A stretch of DNA of 64,000 nt from Saprospiraceae bacterium (lineage in GTDB: Bacteria > Bacteroidota > Bacteroidia > Chitinophagales > Saprospiraceae). Position numbers and translations under genes: made by a program. This document shows positions 63,215-64,000 of the stretch, one piece after another. The notes below the pieces were generated by a model that worked only from the letters and a program-made list of their open reading frames with translations, was not told the origin of the DNA and made no database searches. Where the stretch lies: assembly GCA_013214355.1 (NCBI GenBank), contig JABSSL010000089.1, positions 17,537 to 81,536 on the forward strand, read 5' to 3'. Within the stretch, counting starts at the first letter, position 1; each line of letters begins with the position of its first letter.

Positions 63215-63253
63215 AATCCCGAGTTTTAGCTACGGCTAAGATTCGGGATTTTT
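63215..63253 (+). terminator. Intrinsic terminator after the DoxX-like gene
   Basis: AATCCCGA with TTCGGGATT and an inner TTAGC-tacg-GCTAA stem, followed by TTTC. Confidence 0.85.
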
Positions 63254-63365
63254 CTTTGCAGAAATTTTGCTGTCTCACCTGAAAATCACCCGATCGGGTG
63301 AAGGAAAGCCCTCCAAATGCGCCGTTATTTGTAATCGTAAAACAATTGATAACTTCAAAACCTAG

Positions 63366-63785
63366 ATGATGAAAACGATTAAATTAATGTTCGCCTTAGC
63401 AGCGATTTTCATGGTTCAAGCTACCTCTACCTTTGCGCACACTCCTGGTTTACCTCCCGTAACTAAGTGGGACAAATTAGGACAACAGAAAGTGAATTTC
63501 CGCTTGGACAAGGACGAGATCAAAGTGACACTGGTACAAGGGCTTTTTACGGCGATCAAGCTAAAAGTGAAAGACGGCCCAATCAACATGCACAAATGCG
63601 TGGTACACTTCAAGAATGGAAGCAAGCAAAATGTGAACATCCGCAAAAACATCCCTGCTGGTGGAGAAACAAGAGTAATCCAATTGGACGGAGGTGGAAA
63701 GAGAATTATCAAGAAAGTAGTTTTCTTGTACGATTCTAAAAAGCCTCGCGATAAAGCAACGGTGGCCCTTTGGGGTAAGCACTAG
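63366..63785 (+). CDS. Small exported protein of unknown function
   Basis: A 139-residue protein with a signal peptide (about 1-24, cleaved after TFA). A compact beta-rich domain follows (VNFRLDKDEIKVTLVQGLFTAIKLKVKDGP, then IPAGGETRVIQLDGGGKRIIKKVVFLYDS). The pattern of a short sandwich with a GGxRxI-type loop and a terminal LWG resembles DUF2541-like proteins, but I cannot confirm this. It is basic and probably periplasmic or surface-located. MMK could start one codon later (63369). Confidence 0.75.
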   Translation: MMKTIKLMFALAAIFMVQATSTFAHTPGLPPVTKWDKLGQQKVNFRLDKDEIKVTLVQGLFTAIKLKVKDGPINMHKCVVHFKNGSKQNVNIRKNIPAGGETRVIQLDGGGKRIIKKVVFLYDSKKPRDKATVALWGKH

Positions 63786-63826
63786 GAATGGATAAAGAGC
63801 AAGTTCGAAATGATAAGTGATTCGGA

Positions 63827-63860
63827 GCCCTTCGGTACAGCAGTACGGAAGGGCTTTTTG
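63827..63860 (+). terminator. Intrinsic terminator after the small exported protein gene
   Basis: AGCCCTTCGGTAC and GTACGGAAGGGCT pair with one mismatch around a 4-nt loop, followed by TTTT. Confidence 0.85.
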
Positions 63861-63903
63861 GGGCGTAGACAAGTCAAAAGTCGGAAGGCGGAAGGGCGAA
63901 GGT

Positions 63904-64000
63904 GGAATTCTAGGGTGTGACATTCCCATTTCCGATTTCCCACTTATCGAAAGGCGGAATTCTAGGGCGTGACATTCTCATTTCCGATTTCCCACTTATC
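63904..64000. repeat. Tandem repeat, 52-bp unit, cut by the window end
   Basis: Two nearly identical units beginning GGAATTCTAGGG start at 63904 and 63956, differing at two positions in the 45 aligned bases that remain before the window ends. More copies may follow outside. Confidence 0.9.

Overview
The window looks like a chromosomal segment of a Bacteroidota bacterium, most likely a Saprospiria/Lewinella-type marine heterotroph. This is inferred from gene content only: a SusC/SusD pair, a subtilase with a type IX secretion (T9SS) C-terminal sorting domain, WG-repeat and TSP3-OmpA proteins, CotH-family proteins, and promoter elements of the TAnnTTTG type. No rRNA, tRNA, CRISPR array or intact insertion sequence was seen.

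Layout. 1-7.2 kb: the 3' part of a caspase-like protein, then minus-strand genes for agmatine to putrescine conversion (aguB, aguA), proline/glutamate catabolism (P5C dehydrogenase), a YjjG-type phosphatase, coaD and a secreted protein of unknown function. 7.4-11.4 kb (plus): pncB with an NrtR-like Nudix regulator and a candidate palindromic operator, a WG-repeat lipoprotein, and purE. 11.6-16.8 kb: a TSP3-OmpA protein, a lipoprotein subtilase, and a two-gene membrane/coiled-coil unit. 17-23 kb: sbcC, sbcD and a YheT-like hydrolase. 23-27.6 kb: two tandem CotH-like proteins separated by a repeat-rich spacer, then a nucleotidyltransferase-fold protein. 27.8-34.5 kb (minus): a small membrane protein, a one-domain asparaginase, an M16 peptidase pair, a YkuK-like protein and hemH. 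34.7-38.4 kb: surE, a small membrane protein, lpxB, a HMG-CoA-lyase-like gene and another small membrane protein.

38.4-43.8 kb is the least ordinary part. It has about 1.2 kb without a confident gene, then two tiny minus-strand reading frames (41 and 30 codons). Both end in the same nine residues, VIVVDIIAP, but encode them with five synonymous codon differences. Upstream on the same strand lie two large helical-repeat (TPR-like) proteins of about 520 residues that look distantly related. I regard this twin-peptide locus as the best candidate for an undescribed system. A peptide-signal/TPR-receptor relationship is only a hypothesis.

43.9-48.4 kb is a complete leucine operon in the order leuA-leuC-leuD-leuB, with a promoter and a terminator, followed by recQ, an overlapping glycosyltransferase gene and an aldose-epimerase-like gene. 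52.9-58.4 kb is a SusC-SusD-lipoprotein uptake cluster. 58.7-63.8 kb holds a large T9SS-exported subtilase, a translationally overlapping secreted protein, a DoxX-like membrane protein and a small exported protein. The window ends inside a 52-bp tandem repeat.
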